A stretch of DNA of 64,000 bases from Rhodospirillales bacterium URHD0017 (GCA_900110395.1 FODP01000020.1:1-64000), one strand, 5' to 3'; shown: positions 1 to 7,529, counted from the stretch's first letter. Program-made: numbers and translations. Notes: generated by a model from the letters alone, not told the origin.

Positions 1-267
1 TCAGAACTTTCCCGAGGCGATATCCTTCAAGGCGGCATTGTCCAGCATCGCCTCGGCCAGCAGCTTCTTCAGCTTGCGGTTCTCGTCTTCAAGCGATCGC
101 AACCGTTTGGCGTCCGACACCTGCATCCCGCCATACCGGCTTCGCCAGTTGTACAGCGTCGCCTCGCTGATCCCGTGCTGACGGCACAGGTCGGCAGGCT
201 TTGCTCCCGCCTGGTGCAGCCGCAGGATCTCGATGATCTGTTCCTCGCTAAACCGCTTCCGCTTCAT
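1..267 (-). CDS. IS3-family transposase OrfA
   Basis: This 88-residue protein is the DNA-binding subunit of an IS3-family transposase. A helix-turn-helix spans roughly residues 8-45 (SEEQIIEILRLHQAG, then HGISEATLYNWRSRYGG). It is followed by a leucine-rich coiled coil (LEDENRKLKKLLAEAML) typical of OrfA oligomerisation. In this family OrfB is usually made by programmed -1 frameshifting near the OrfA end. The stop codon lies at positions 1-3, so OrfA is complete and the catalytic DDE part is off the edge. Confidence 0.9.
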   Translation of the reverse strand: MKRKRFSEEQIIEILRLHQAGAKPADLCRQHGISEATLYNWRSRYGGMQVSDAKRLRSLEDENRKLKKLLAEAMLDNAALKDIASGKF

Positions 268-327
268 GTCCGTTCTCCTCAGAACGGACTCAACCTTACT
301 ACGAGGGAGTTTCAGGGGAGCAGGTCA
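1..327 (-). mobile_element. End of an IS3-family insertion sequence
   Basis: This is the left part of an IS3-family element read on the minus strand. It holds the complete OrfA (1-267); OrfB should lie to the left, outside the window. Read from the outside, the element end near 327 starts TGACCTGCTCCCC, which resembles known IS3-family termini. A short inverted repeat (GTCCGTTCT / AGAACGGAC) sits just before the OrfA start. The exact terminus and the target duplication cannot be confirmed with only one end visible. Confidence 0.75.
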
Positions 328-364
328 CTCTGCATGTTTTTGCACGCAAGGGGCGCGCGCATGA

Positions 365-553
365 TCAGACGATTGTGAGTTTGCCACACTCAAGGGCGTC
401 GCATCTCAGCACATGGCAAGACGTGCGCTGGGTGGGGAAGTTTGGATCCCGCCGCCCGTCAATCAGATCAAGCTTGCCTTGGCCACACCATTTGCATCTG
501 GATCGGTTATCGTGGGTGGACAGCCTGGCTGCCACCGCAAGTAATTTTCTCAC
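365..553 (-). CDS. Small hypothetical protein with zinc-ribbon-like cysteines
   Basis: The C-terminal half carries CKWCGQG and, about 30 residues later, a Cys-rich stretch ending CDALECGKL, an arrangement that suggests a small zinc ribbon. Short proteins of this look are common in Hyphomicrobiales and Rhodospirillales accessory regions, but I know no function for them. The start is uncertain. GTG at 553 gives 62 residues, and an in-frame TTG at 598 would add 15. No good Shine-Dalgarno sequence is visible for either. Confidence 0.45.
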   Translation of the reverse strand: MRKLLAVAARLSTHDNRSRCKWCGQGKLDLIDGRRDPNFPTQRTSCHVLRCDALECGKLTIV

Positions 554-782
554 AACATTCACTGTTGTTGCCCGTCGGGATGCATTGAACGGGCACAAAG
601 TGGACCTTGCGCATATGAAGGGCTGTAACCATTGGGTGGGCGGTTGCCAGCAAGAGGGCTAATCCTTCCGTGCGCCCTGGCTGCGGCAGTCGCGTCGAGT
701 GGCACATACATCGGCCGGCATGGCGGCCGGCCCCGGTCTAGTTCCCCGCGCTTAGGCAACCTTCGCGCTGGAGCTTAGGTCA

Positions 783-1007
783 ATGGACGACGTTGTCGCC
801 CATGATCGATCCCAATTCGGAGGCCCACGTGTCGTGTCGGACAACACTGCAAAGGAGCGGGCTGTATTTTATCGGGAGCGTGCCGCCGAAGCCCGAGCAA
901 GGGCCGAGGCCATGACGGACTACGCTGCTCGCCGGACCATGCTGGAGGTGGCGGAAATGTGGGAACTGATGGCCCAGCAAGCTGAGCAGAGTGCAGGCAA
1001 ACCTTGA
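783..1007 (+). CDS. Small helical hypothetical protein (Trp-motif family)
   Basis: This 74-residue protein is predicted to be all helical, with the pattern Y-x6-A-x-A and later MLEVAEMWELMAQQAE. The same layout, with Tyr near the start and a W-x3-A helix at the end, occurs in the proteins at 8173-8349 and 9063-9308. Similar short proteins are frequent in alphaproteobacterial genomes and have no assigned role. The codon use looks coding. Confidence 0.65.
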   Translation: MDDVVAHDRSQFGGPRVVSDNTAKERAVFYRERAAEARARAEAMTDYAARRTMLEVAEMWELMAQQAEQSAGKP

Positions 1008-1066
1008 CCGACTCGGGCTGGCGAAATCCTGGGCAAGGCCGACCAGTTGATCCGCAGAGGGCCTCA

Positions 1067-1237
1067 GTGAAAGCCACCTCGAAGGTGCCGCACCTAGTCG
1101 TCGCCGTAACGCCGGACGGCGAAGTTGTCCTGCGCAGTAACGTCAGCCCCGACGCGTTGCGGTCGTTCGGTGAGGATCTGAAGAACATCGCTGACGAGCT
1201 TGAAGCGCCGCTGGAACCGGGCGACACGTCACACTGA
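1067..1237 (+). CDS. Small hypothetical protein
   Basis: The 56-residue product contains HLVVAVTPDGEVVLRSN followed by an acidic helix (ALRSFGEDLKNIADELEAPLE). GTG at 1067 is chosen because AGAGG at 1055-1059 is a good ribosome binding site with about 7-base spacing. An upstream in-frame TTG at 1004 would overlap the previous stop but has no such site. It may be co-transcribed with the gene at 783. No family is recognised. Confidence 0.5.
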   Translation: MKATSKVPHLVVAVTPDGEVVLRSNVSPDALRSFGEDLKNIADELEAPLEPGDTSH

Positions 1238-1304
1238 CCAAGCCCTGTATTGCACGGCCGTGCGGGAGCTAGGTATCTTCCAAGCAGTATGGGAGAGAAA
1301 GTCG

Positions 1305-1601
1305 ATGCCTGCTTTCAATGTAGTGCGTTTTCGAGTGAGGCCCGGGCATGATCAGCAGTTTTTGGACGCCCATAAGAGCATCGCTGAAGCCTGGCCGGGC
1401 CTGGTGCACGCCAACATCATCAAGACCGGCGACCGCTCCTACTGCCTTGTCGCTGAATGGCAAGACATGGAGGCGTGTATAAAAGCCCGGCCAAACATGA
1501 TCGCTACCCTCAATTCATTTCGCGATGCGCTCGAAGACCTTGGCGGCAGCCTCGGCGTCACCGATGCCGTAGCGGGCCCGGTCGTCCAAGCGCCGAAATA
1601 G
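1305..1601 (+). CDS. Antibiotic-biosynthesis-monooxygenase-like small protein
   Basis: This 98-residue protein opens MPAFNVVRFRVRPGHDQQFL and has the beta-alpha-beta pattern of dimeric ferredoxin-like ABM domains (a strand, a long helix over AHKSIAEAWPG, then GDRSYCLVAEW). ABM proteins are small heme-degrading or monooxygenase folds, or simply structural relatives. No catalytic residue can be assigned here. The start at 1305 is preceded by GGGAGAGAAAG (1290-1300), a good ribosome binding site. Confidence 0.6.
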   Translation: MPAFNVVRFRVRPGHDQQFLDAHKSIAEAWPGLVHANIIKTGDRSYCLVAEWQDMEACIKARPNMIATLNSFRDALEDLGGSLGVTDAVAGPVVQAPK

Positions 1602-1664
1602 TTCACGGCGAGCTACTCCCGAAGGGCTCGGGCGACGCCACTGGGGATCGGCTATATCCGGGTT

Positions 1665-1740
1665 GGGCGCTTAGCTCAGCGGGAGAGCGCACCCATTTAC
1701 TTGGGTGAGGTCTCAGGTTCGATCCCTGACGCGCCCACCA
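1665..1740 (+). tRNA. tRNA-Val(TAC)-like gene with an 8-nt anticodon loop
   Basis: All cloverleaf parts are visible. The acceptor is GGGCGC/GCGCCC with a T-C mismatch at pair 7:66, the D-stem is GCTC/GAGC, the anticodon stem is CACCC/GGGTG, the T-arm is TCAGG-TTCGATC-CCTGA, and CCA is encoded. The anticodon loop reads ATTTACTT, eight bases instead of seven. Counting from the 3' side gives TAC (valine); counting from the 5' side gives TTA. The gene could be functional, a decayed copy carried by the island, or the result of a one-base sequence error. Confidence 0.7.
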
Positions 1741-1819
1741 TCGCCTTGAACAGAGGGCGATTGTGCCATCGTTAGCAGTCCTGCGGCTGCTGCTAAATCT
1801 TGGAGTTGCGTAAGCGTAG

Positions 1820-1840
1820 GGGCGGCTTCGGCCGCCCTTT
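1820..1840 (+). terminator. Hairpin terminator downstream of the tRNA
   Basis: GGGCGGC (1820-1826), a TTCG tetraloop and GCCGCCC (1831-1837) form a perfect 7-bp stem followed by TTTGATTT. This is a plausible factor-independent terminator for the tRNA transcript about 80 bases upstream. Confidence 0.6.
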
Positions 1841-1982
1841 GATTTGGCCGCGGAGGAGCCTGCTCGGCAAGGGTGTGGTAGCTTCGGTAGGTCAATCGAG
1901 GGTGCCTTCCGTGGACGGGAGCGGACGCTTCAACTTCTGGCGCATGTTGATCCACACCCGAGCAATTACGCCGCCGCGGGTG

Positions 1983-2168
1983 ATGCGGGGCCTTTGGCTG
2001 CAAACGACTCGATGGTCCTGGTGGAGCGCCTTTGCCTTGGCCTGCCTAGGTGTAGGCGCAGTCGTGCAGTTGGGGCAGAGCACTCCGCCGTTGCCAAGGG
2101 AAGCGCCCAGCAACTCCACGCTCGAGCCCGCGCCTGTGCAGCCGGCTGTCTCAAAACCACCGTGGTAG
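1983..2168 (+). CDS. Small single-pass membrane protein, Pro-rich tail
   Basis: The 61-residue product has one hydrophobic helix (WWSAFALACLGVGAVVQLG, about residues 13-31) and a proline-rich C-terminal tail (TPPLPREAPS and onward). It looks like a short exported or membrane-anchored protein. An in-frame ATG at 1944 could extend it by 13 residues. No family is recognised and coding status is only moderately supported. Confidence 0.35.
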   Translation: MRGLWLQTTRWSWWSAFALACLGVGAVVQLGQSTPPLPREAPSNSTLEPAPVQPAVSKPPW

Positions 2169-2389
2169 GGGGTCGACGCTAGAACCGATTTTAAACTCGA
2201 ACAGCGGTTTTGCCCTCGGGCTGGTAGGTGAAGACTCACCGAACCGACAAAGCGCTCCAATGAGTCAGATTTTGACTCTGGCGCGAACTGCCCCGCCCGC
2301 AAGGTTGGCGGCCGACGATAGCCTTCTGCATGCTGCGGCGCGGTTCAACCCACGACGATCAATTGTTCGCTCAGGATGGAGACGTGGGA

Positions 2390-2980
2390 ATGACAAATCC
2401 CTGGGACATTGCACTTAGGAGTCCGAAAGGGGATGCAACTGCTACGCCGCTATATGAAGCGGTGGGCATAGCGCTTAGCAATTGGGAACTCTTGGAAACG
2501 GCTTTATCCAATGTTTACACGACAATCATCAACTCCAATTCTAGAGCTGCCGTTGCGGCCTACGGAACAATCCTAACAACAGCAGGCCGCATAAGTATGA
2601 TCGAAGCCGCCGCTGCGGAAGAACGAGGGGTAATCGACGCCCCTCTATTTGCTGAATTGAAGAAGTTGATCGTCAGCGACGTTGGGAAAATGGCCGGAAG
2701 GCGCAATGAGATTGCGCACGGATCGGTCACTGAATTTATTGGCCTTGAAAGCGCTGGTCATTATCTGGTGCCTCCACAGCACAGTACCAGGAAGCACTTG
2801 TCACCACGCGAGCCTGCGAAAGTAGAAGACTTTCCCTTTGGCCAATTGAAGTACGCCTATACGGCCGGGCAGATTCTCCGATATGCAGATAGCTTCTATA
2901 GCCATGCGCTTAGGATCTACGATTTGCAGAATCGCATCGCGGTGGCTCGTGAGCGTTTGGTGAAGGCACAACTGAGCTAA
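2390..2980 (+). CDS. Hypothetical protein with an HEPN-like RNEIAH motif
   Basis: This 196-residue protein is largely helical and carries RRNEIAHG at residues 104-111, the R-x4-H signature of HEPN domains (HEPN proteins are often ribonuclease toxins or defence effectors). The N-terminal part has NWELLETALSNVY (residues 31-43), as in uncharacterised proteins with an RNxxAHG motif. ATG 2390 is chosen because GGAG lies just upstream; an in-frame ATG at 2330 lacks a good site. The gene is visibly more AT-rich than its surroundings, which suggests transfer. No partner antitoxin is obvious next to it. Confidence 0.7.
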   Translation: MTNPWDIALRSPKGDATATPLYEAVGIALSNWELLETALSNVYTTIINSNSRAAVAAYGTILTTAGRISMIEAAAAEERGVIDAPLFAELKKLIVSDVGKMAGRRNEIAHGSVTEFIGLESAGHYLVPPQHSTRKHLSPREPAKVEDFPFGQLKYAYTAGQILRYADSFYSHALRIYDLQNRIAVARERLVKAQLS

Positions 2981-3126
2981 CGGCGAGGGCCAAGCCGCAC
3001 GACCTGCCGTGCCGCCTTGTCTTCGCGCTGCCCCTGATACGACACCTGCCTCAACAGGTTGTCCTCGGTCCAAGTCAGGTAGGTCACTTCCACGACCAGC
3101 TCGGGCCGCACCCAATGCACCTTGCT
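2977..3126 (-). pseudogene. ligD: C-terminal fragment of ATP-dependent DNA ligase (LigD type)
   Basis: Residues reading VHWVRPELVVEVTYLTW and TEDNLLRQVSYQGQRED match the very C-terminal end of the ligase domain of bacterial LigD proteins, which act in non-homologous end joining. Nothing upstream on the strand continues the ligase: homology stops at about 3126 and a different gene (3179-3553) follows. The piece is therefore a remnant of about 48 residues. A second, closely related remnant lies at 5935-6320. Confidence 0.75.
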
Positions 3127-3178
3127 AGCACCCCGGAACGTGCAGCGGGTAAACGGTTGTCGACGCTGCGCATAGTCT

Positions 3179-3553
3179 TCAAAACCTGGAGGCCTGTCTT
3201 CGGCGTTGCCGATACTTCCCGGCAAGCGCCGATAGCTCGTCCTGCTTCTGGCCATCCATCACGAAGGCCCGTTGAGTTTGCCACCCGGGATAGGGGCCCG
3301 TCGTAGCGGCGCCCACAGTCCGGGCCGCGTTTTCAGCATCACGCTCCTCTGCGAACGCACACATTAGTTCGGTGACCCCGCGGCGGCGCTCGATGCGGAT
3401 GGCATAAGGACCGTTCAACTGGAGCTTCGCGAACAGCCGCTTCAACATCATTTGCACGCAGCGAATGTTCGCACGCTCGAACCCATCCTCGCCCGCCTGC
3501 TGCTGCAGGTGGGCGACGACCAGGTGCGGCAGTCCCTCCATCGATGCGATCAA
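3179..3553 (-). CDS. Hypothetical protein
   Basis: The 124-residue protein contains IRIERRRGVTELMCAFAEE and a conserved-looking TTGPYPGWQTQRAFVMDG stretch. Similar short proteins occur in Bradyrhizobium-like genomes without a known role. The start may be internal, for example the Met pair near residue 35 (about 3451). It lies directly upstream of the ligase remnant on the same strand. Confidence 0.55.
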   Translation of the reverse strand: MIASMEGLPHLVVAHLQQQAGEDGFERANIRCVQMMLKRLFAKLQLNGPYAIRIERRRGVTELMCAFAEERDAENAARTVGAATTGPYPGWQTQRAFVMDGQKQDELSALAGKYRQRRRQASRF

Positions 3554-3571
3554 CTCGTTAGAAACACTGAA

Positions 3572-3832
3572 TCACAAAGTGCGGCGCCGAAAGACCAAGT
3601 GATAAATCAGCAGCACAATGATGGCGCCAATGGTGGCCACGAAAATGCTGTAAATGTTCAGTCCGGTGACATCGCTCTGCCCCAAGAATCTTGTGGCCAA
3701 AAAGCCGCCAACGATGGCTCCTGCTATTCCAAGTACAATGTCCAAGATGAGACCTTCGCCGGTCTTATTTACTATTTTGCTGGCGATAAAGCCTGCGATG
3801 AGTCCCAGGACAAGCCACGCTATAATCGACAT
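3572..3832 (-). CDS. GlsB/YeaQ/YmgE family stress-response membrane protein
   Basis: This 86-residue protein has three hydrophobic segments (about residues 2-20, 28-47 and 59-80) separated by short Gly-rich turns (GLIAGFIASKI, GIAGAIVGGFLATRFLG). This is the pattern of the transglycosylase-associated, GlsB-type small inner membrane family. Family members are linked to general stress responses, but the molecular role is unknown. The length is normal for the family. Confidence 0.85.
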   Translation of the reverse strand: MSIIAWLVLGLIAGFIASKIVNKTGEGLILDIVLGIAGAIVGGFLATRFLGQSDVTGLNIYSIFVATIGAIIVLLIYHLVFRRRTL

Positions 3833-3969
3833 TTATCCTCCAGGCGGGTGCTGCTCCCGTCCCTGAGAACGTGCAGCGAATATCGAAGTTCCCTTGGAAG
3901 AACGGGACCGAACCATTGGCGATGGACATGATCACCCCTGCGGGAGGTCGCTACACTTGAACGGTCGTT

Positions 3970-3997
3970 CAACTGTCGCAACTGTCGCAAGAGTCGC
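3970..3997. repeat. 9-bp-period repeat, copy 1
   Basis: CAACTGTCG, CAACTGTCG and CAAGAGTCG stand in tandem. Related arrays with the same 9-bp period lie at 12784 and 13547. Just upstream, TTGAAC-GGTC-GTTCAA (3957-3972) forms a short inverted repeat. Confidence 0.7.
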
Positions 3998-4055
3998 GGC
4001 TCGGACGTGGGAAACGCATCCGTCTCGCCTTCGTCTCGTGTCAGGGAACCCGTCG

Positions 4056-4419
4056 CTACTGGCGGGGCTCTTCTTGGCCAATTGTTTGGCTGATGAGTAG
4101 GAGCAGTAAGGATTCGCCGTACCGTCCCCCACTGCTGGCGAGACCCCAACCCCTGTTCGTCAAAATGATTAGACAGGGATTATCGGATTGCCGCTCCATC
4201 AGGCCGGCGGCGACGACATCGGCCACGACCCGCTCAAGGTCGGCGCCCTTGATGCCGGTGCGCGCACCTATGGCACTGATTGCGCCGCCACGATGTGGGA
4301 TTGCGCCTGTTCGCGTCATGAAGGGCCATCACGAACTTTGTCGCCAATGCCGGCCGGTCAAGCTGTGGCCTCGCCCACCGGCCAGAAAGCGAGTCATTCC
4401 TAGATGTCGGCAAGGGCAT
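4056..4419 (-). pseudogene. Winged-helix-like small protein, frameshifted
   Basis: The C-terminal frame reads AISAIGARTGIKGADLERVV and ends in a wing-like LIILTNRG. The N-terminal part (ALATKFVMALHD, then NPTSWRR) is in another frame. Together they match the intact protein at 11265-11507, which has SPHSWRRAQAIGRDIGLADADLEQ and LILLTAKGR. A one-base deletion near 4282-4292 joins the frames. The 3' end runs into the dispersed hairpin repeat at 4091-4132. Confidence 0.5.
4091..4132. repeat. Dispersed 42-bp hairpin repeat, copy 1
   Basis: This 42-bp block matches 7604-7645 with three mismatches. The copy at 7604 contains a perfect GGTACGG-ATTCG-CCGTACC hairpin; here the left arm carries mismatches. 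It overlaps the 3' end of a broken winged-helix gene. Confidence 0.75.
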
Positions 4420-4517
4420 TGACGGATACCTCGATAGGACCAGTGAGGAGGCGGCAACGGTCGTGCAAGCAAGCCCCTGGAGGCGGAGGCAGCTACGCCC
4501 CCAGGGACATTGCGGCC

Positions 4518-4916
4518 TTAAGGGTGCAGGCCAAGGTCGCTGTACATCCGTTCGAGCAGAGCAGGATCGATGTGAGGCTGGGCCGCGTCTTCGACCGTTG
4601 CGTCCGCTTTGCCGCTGGTCCCGGCGCACGGCCACGACTGCAGCAACTTTCGGGTTCTCTCGATGCTGGCGAGCGCGGCTCCCACCAGACCATGCGGCAG
4701 GCGCTCGCCGCCGCGCGCTATATCCTCCAGCTCGCGGAGCAACCACGCGATGTGGGTGACTTGCTTATCGACACTAGCCCTTCCAGCAGGACGCCGGGTA
4801 GCGCGCTTGGCTTGTCCACGGGGCGCTGTCGGTATTCGAGGCAAGTGCTCTTGAGCCGGTGGACCCGGAGATTGATGATTCTTGCAGTCATCAAATATGC
4901 ACCGCTTGTGAATCAA
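4518..4916 (-). CDS. Hypothetical protein
   Basis: The C-terminal two thirds look coding: VDKQVTHIAWLLRELEDIARGG, then SIERTRKLLQSW and DPALLERMYSDLGL. This suggests a helical protein of about 85 residues with a longer, poorly conserved N-terminus. The listed start (TTG) is weak. An ATG in the +1 frame would give MTARIINLRVHRLK, so a frameshift near the N-terminus is possible. No family or function is recognised. Confidence 0.45.
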   Translation of the reverse strand: MIHKRCIFDDCKNHQSPGPPAQEHLPRIPTAPRGQAKRATRRPAGRASVDKQVTHIAWLLRELEDIARGGERLPHGLVGAALASIERTRKLLQSWPCAGTSGKADATVEDAAQPHIDPALLERMYSDLGLHP

Positions 4917-5152
4917 TTTGGCGAATAATCTTATTATTCAATGAGCCCGGGGGGTTCGGGCCGCTCCTGCTGTCCGGGTAGGTTCACTGTGACTTTCTTG
5001 TGATCCTGAATAGGTACCTCCTTGGATCATTTCGAGTCGGTTTGTCACAGAGCCACTGCTTTTTCTTGCAGCGCACACTTCAGACATCGCGAGGCGTCCC
5101 CAACCGTGCACGCGCATCCACGTAATGGGTTCTTACTTGTAGCCTTTAGTCA

Positions 5153-5171
5153 TGCTACAATTTTTGTAGCA
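5153..5171. promoter_or_regulatory. Palindromic operator and promoter of HGGxSTG copy 1
   Basis: TGCTACAA-TTT-TTGTAGCA is a perfect 8-bp dyad. It overlaps a TACAAT -10-like hexamer, with CTTACT 18 bases upstream as a weak -35. Another half-site (TTGTAGC) lies at about 5138. The same arrangement precedes the HGGxSTG gene at 12219, so the palindrome is a candidate operator shared by both. The predicted RNA start would be only a few bases before the ATG. Confidence 0.5.
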
Positions 5172-5178
5172 ACATGAG

Positions 5179-5373
5179 ATGCAAGATCCACTGGGAGAGA
5201 CGACCCGCCGCGGAACGCCCTGCCAGTGCAAGGCGATCGAGACGAAACATGGCGCATGGCGCTGTAAGCTGCATGGCGGCAAGTCAACCGCGCCAACCTC
5301 GACCGAGGGCCGCGCTAGAATCGCGGCTGCAGCCCGAGCACGCCACGCCCGAGCCCGAACCTCAGATCCCTAG
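5179..5373 (+). CDS. HGGxSTG-domain small protein, copy 1 (N-terminal frameshift)
   Basis: The 64-residue frame has TRRGTPCQCKAI, WRCKLHGGKSTAP and EGRARIAAAARARH. This is the Cys-Cys-His HGGxSTG arrangement of small proteins common in alphaproteobacterial phage-like regions, probably zinc binding, function unknown. Against the copy at 12219 one base is missing about 17 bases after the matching ATG (5174), so that ATG is out of frame. ATG 5179 can still produce the conserved part but loses the first Cys of copy 2. Confidence 0.55.
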   Translation: MQDPLGETTRRGTPCQCKAIETKHGAWRCKLHGGKSTAPTSTEGRARIAAAARARHARARTSDP

Positions 5374-5436
5374 ATGGAGCACTTGTAGAGCTTCGTTTTT
5401 GCATGTGAGGGCCTGCAGGCATTTCCATTGGAGTCC

Positions 5437-5796
5437 CTAGTTTGCCAGCGACCGGACCGTCTCGACCAATTCAGCCGGATCATACGGCTTGCTGAGGAAA
5501 AGCCCCCGCTCCGGCATGTCCTCGTTGCGAACTCGCATCTGGCCAGACGTAAGCACCAGCTCGATGGGAGGCCAACGATTACGGATGGCGTGCGCAAGTC
5601 GCAATCCGTCCATGCTTCCAGGCATGTTGATGTCGGTAAAGACGATCCGGATGTCCTTTCGGCTCTCAAGGAGTGCTATGGCGTCGTCTGCACTCCCGGC
5701 TTCGAGCACACCAAAGCCTGCTTCCTCCAGAAGGGATAATGCATTCATACGCACCAGGAACTCATCTTCTACAACCAGCACCAGCAGCGGAACCAT
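5437..5796 (-). CDS. Single-domain response regulator (CheY-like)
   Basis: This 119-residue protein is a complete receiver domain. It has acidic residues E10-D11-E12, phospho-acceptor D55 in FTDINMPG, T83 in LVLTSGQ and K103 in LSKPYD. No output domain follows, so it would act by protein contact or phosphotransfer. The start at 5796 (MVPLLVLVVEDE) fits the family; longer in-frame starts add residues not typical of receivers. No kinase gene lies in the window nearby. Isolated receivers of this type are common in Hyphomicrobiales. Confidence 0.85.
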   Translation of the reverse strand: MVPLLVLVVEDEFLVRMNALSLLEEAGFGVLEAGSADDAIALLESRKDIRIVFTDINMPGSMDGLRLAHAIRNRWPPIELVLTSGQMRVRNEDMPERGLFLSKPYDPAELVETVRSLAN

Positions 5797-5934
5797 AAAA
5801 CACCAACGATTACTCGGGCACAAACTGTATGGGCCCGTAGACCGAACGTTGGGTTCAGAGCATCTGTTGCTCGCTCCGTGACGGATAAATGTGTTCAGAA
5901 GTGCACAGCACGATTCACTTTCCACACGATCCCC

Positions 5935-6320
5935 TCAGTGGCGAGGCGCGTGCGGAATAGAGCGCACGACCTGCTTGGCGGGTTTGTCCTCTCGCTGCCC
6001 TGATATGAGACCCGCCGCAGCAGGTTGTCCTCCGTCCAGGTGAGGTAGGTTACTTCTACGACCACCTCCGGCCGCACCCAGTGCACGCGCGAGAGCTTGA
6101 GCGGCGAGCCGAAGCGGCTGTCACTCGGTGGCGGCTCGGCAAGAGGCATCTTCGGCACATGCAGCAGTGCCAGGACACCAGCCAGGCGCTTCAGCTCCTT
6201 GTCGGTGATGCCTGTGCCCGCACGACCAGCGTAGTGCAAGCGTCCGTCGTCGGTGTAATAGCCAAGGAGAAGAGCGCCGATGTGCGACCGGCTTCCCGTC
6301 GGATTAGTCCCCCGACGGAG
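5935..6320 (-). pseudogene. ligD: C-terminal ligase-domain remnant of LigD, frameshifted
   Basis: SRSHIGALLLGYYTDDGRL, YAGRAGTGITDKEL, RFGSPLKLSRVHWVRPE and TEDNLLRRVSYQG match the OB-fold part of the LigD ligase domain. At about 5998-6001 one base is missing from a G run (CCC on the plus strand; the copy at 2977 has four), which shifts the frame before the REDK segment. Restoring it leads to a stop at 5935-5937. Upstream of about 6320 the homology is lost. The nucleotide-binding half lies separately at 7009-7195. Confidence 0.75.
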
Positions 6321-6573
6321 CTTGCGCGGCTGACCGTAATGGTTTTGTCCGCGGGAGTTGAGCAGCCTCTGAACCTGGATAAAATACAGCATTGGTTGGG
6401 TGAAAGCAGGATCAGGACCCAGCTCGCTGTTGGCCTGGCGCAGCCACGGCGGGATCATGAAAACAGGCCGCGGCTTCAAAATGGCGAGCGCAGGGCAAAG
6501 GCTTTTGAACAGAAGCCGAAAAGCCTAGTCAACAGAGGCCGTCGTCATTGCTTATATGGGGGGATGAGATTTG

Positions 6574-7008
6574 ATGATGCGCTTCTTCTTCTACGGCACG
6601 TTGCTCGATAGCGATGTCATGGCGCTGGTGATCGGCCGGCGCCTGCCGCCCTCGGCCTTTGTGCCGGCGGTCCTGCCCGGGCACTCGCGGCGTCGCGCCA
6701 AGGGGTCGACCTATCCCGTGGTTGTGCGTGACCCAGCCGGTCAGGCGAAGGGCGTCGTCGTGGGAGGCTTTACGTCGCGCGACGTGGCGCGGCTCTCTGC
6801 TTTCGAGGGTCCGGGCTACCGGATTGCCGATCTCAAGGTACGGATCGCGGGCGAACTGGCGACGGTCTCGGTATTCGAGCCGGTCGCAACGCGGCTGCAG
6901 CCGTCGGAATCACCATGGAATTACGCGCTGTGGAAAGGCCACCACAAGCGGCCGTTCGTCGGTGGGCTGAGGAAGGCTCTCGCCGGAATTCGCGCTGCCG
7001 CGCACTAG
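6574..7008 (+). CDS. Gamma-glutamylcyclotransferase family protein (AIG2-like)
   Basis: The 144-residue protein starts MMRFFFYGTLLD, with the FxYGTL substrate-loop motif, and has RLSAFEGPGYRI, where the Glu of FEGxxY is the expected catalytic acid. The family releases 5-oxoproline from gamma-glutamyl compounds; the substrate here cannot be told. ATG 6574 is used, with an ATG three bases upstream as the alternative. The gene sits on the opposite strand between two ligD remnants, so it appears to have replaced the middle of that gene. Confidence 0.85.
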   Translation: MMRFFFYGTLLDSDVMALVIGRRLPPSAFVPAVLPGHSRRRAKGSTYPVVVRDPAGQAKGVVVGGFTSRDVARLSAFEGPGYRIADLKVRIAGELATVSVFEPVATRLQPSESPWNYALWKGHHKRPFVGGLRKALAGIRAAAH

Positions 7009-7195
7009 GCGTGTTCGCCAGCCGCTTAAAGCCTTCGACTACCTCTGATTTGGAAAGGTCGGCAATGCGGGCGTGCATGCGGTAGCCGTCGTACTTGATC
7101 TCGTGCACCCAGCCATCGCCCGTCGGCGCCTCCTCTACCAGGCGCGTGAGCTGCGGCTTAATCCATTTGGGCGGGCGAGATGTTGTTCCCACGGC
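7009..7195 (-). pseudogene. ligD: N-terminal nucleotidyltransferase remnant of ATP-dependent DNA ligase
   Basis: The minus strand reads WIKPQLTRLVEEAPTGDGW followed by VHEIKYDGYRMHARI. This contains the KxDG motif whose lysine carries AMP in ATP-dependent ligases. Ligase similarity stops right after HARI; what follows (SKSEVVEGFKRLAN) is not ligase-like. With the remnant at 5935-6320 this suggests one former ligase gene that lost its middle when the 6574-7008 gene arrived. Confidence 0.65.
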
Positions 7196-7214
7196 AGCAA
7201 CTGGGGAAGTTGAG

Positions 7215-7529
7215 TTAGATCTCGTCTCGAAGTCGCCCGTTAGCCGTTCGCTCCGGTCGAACCTGACACACCGCCTGCCACTCTCTGATGTGGTGTCCGA
7301 GAAGGCATCGCGAAGTATCCATAAGCGGCCCAAACATCTGTTGGGCCAACTTTTCCAATTCTATTTCACTCAAGTCTGAAATCGCGGGACCAAGAATTGC
7401 CCGCACATCCACCCCGCCTGAGAGACCGATTTCTCGCAAACGGGCAATTATCGCGGCGGCAACAGCCCACCCTCGAAGGTCGGGTTGCGCGGATGGCTCG
7501 ACCGAGACCAGCGGATCGAAAACTTTCAT
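7215..7529 (-). CDS. Hypothetical protein
   Basis: A 104-residue frame begins MKVFDPLVSVEPSAQPD and continues as an amphipathic helical protein (WAVAAAIIARLREIGLSGG, then SDLSEIELEKLAQQMFGPL). It looks coding by composition, but no family is recognised. The ribosome binding site before ATG 7529 is weak. The open frame extends upstream through the dispersed repeat at 7604, which is probably not translated. Confidence 0.5.
   Translation of the reverse strand: MKVFDPLVSVEPSAQPDLRGWAVAAAIIARLREIGLSGGVDVRAILGPAISDLSEIELEKLAQQMFGPLMDTSRCLLGHHIREWQAVCQVRPERTANGRLRDEI

Noticed and set aside
375..662. 95-codon plus frame
   Set aside because: It is opposite the zinc-ribbon-like frame at 365-553, which has the better composition and a recognisable Cys pattern.
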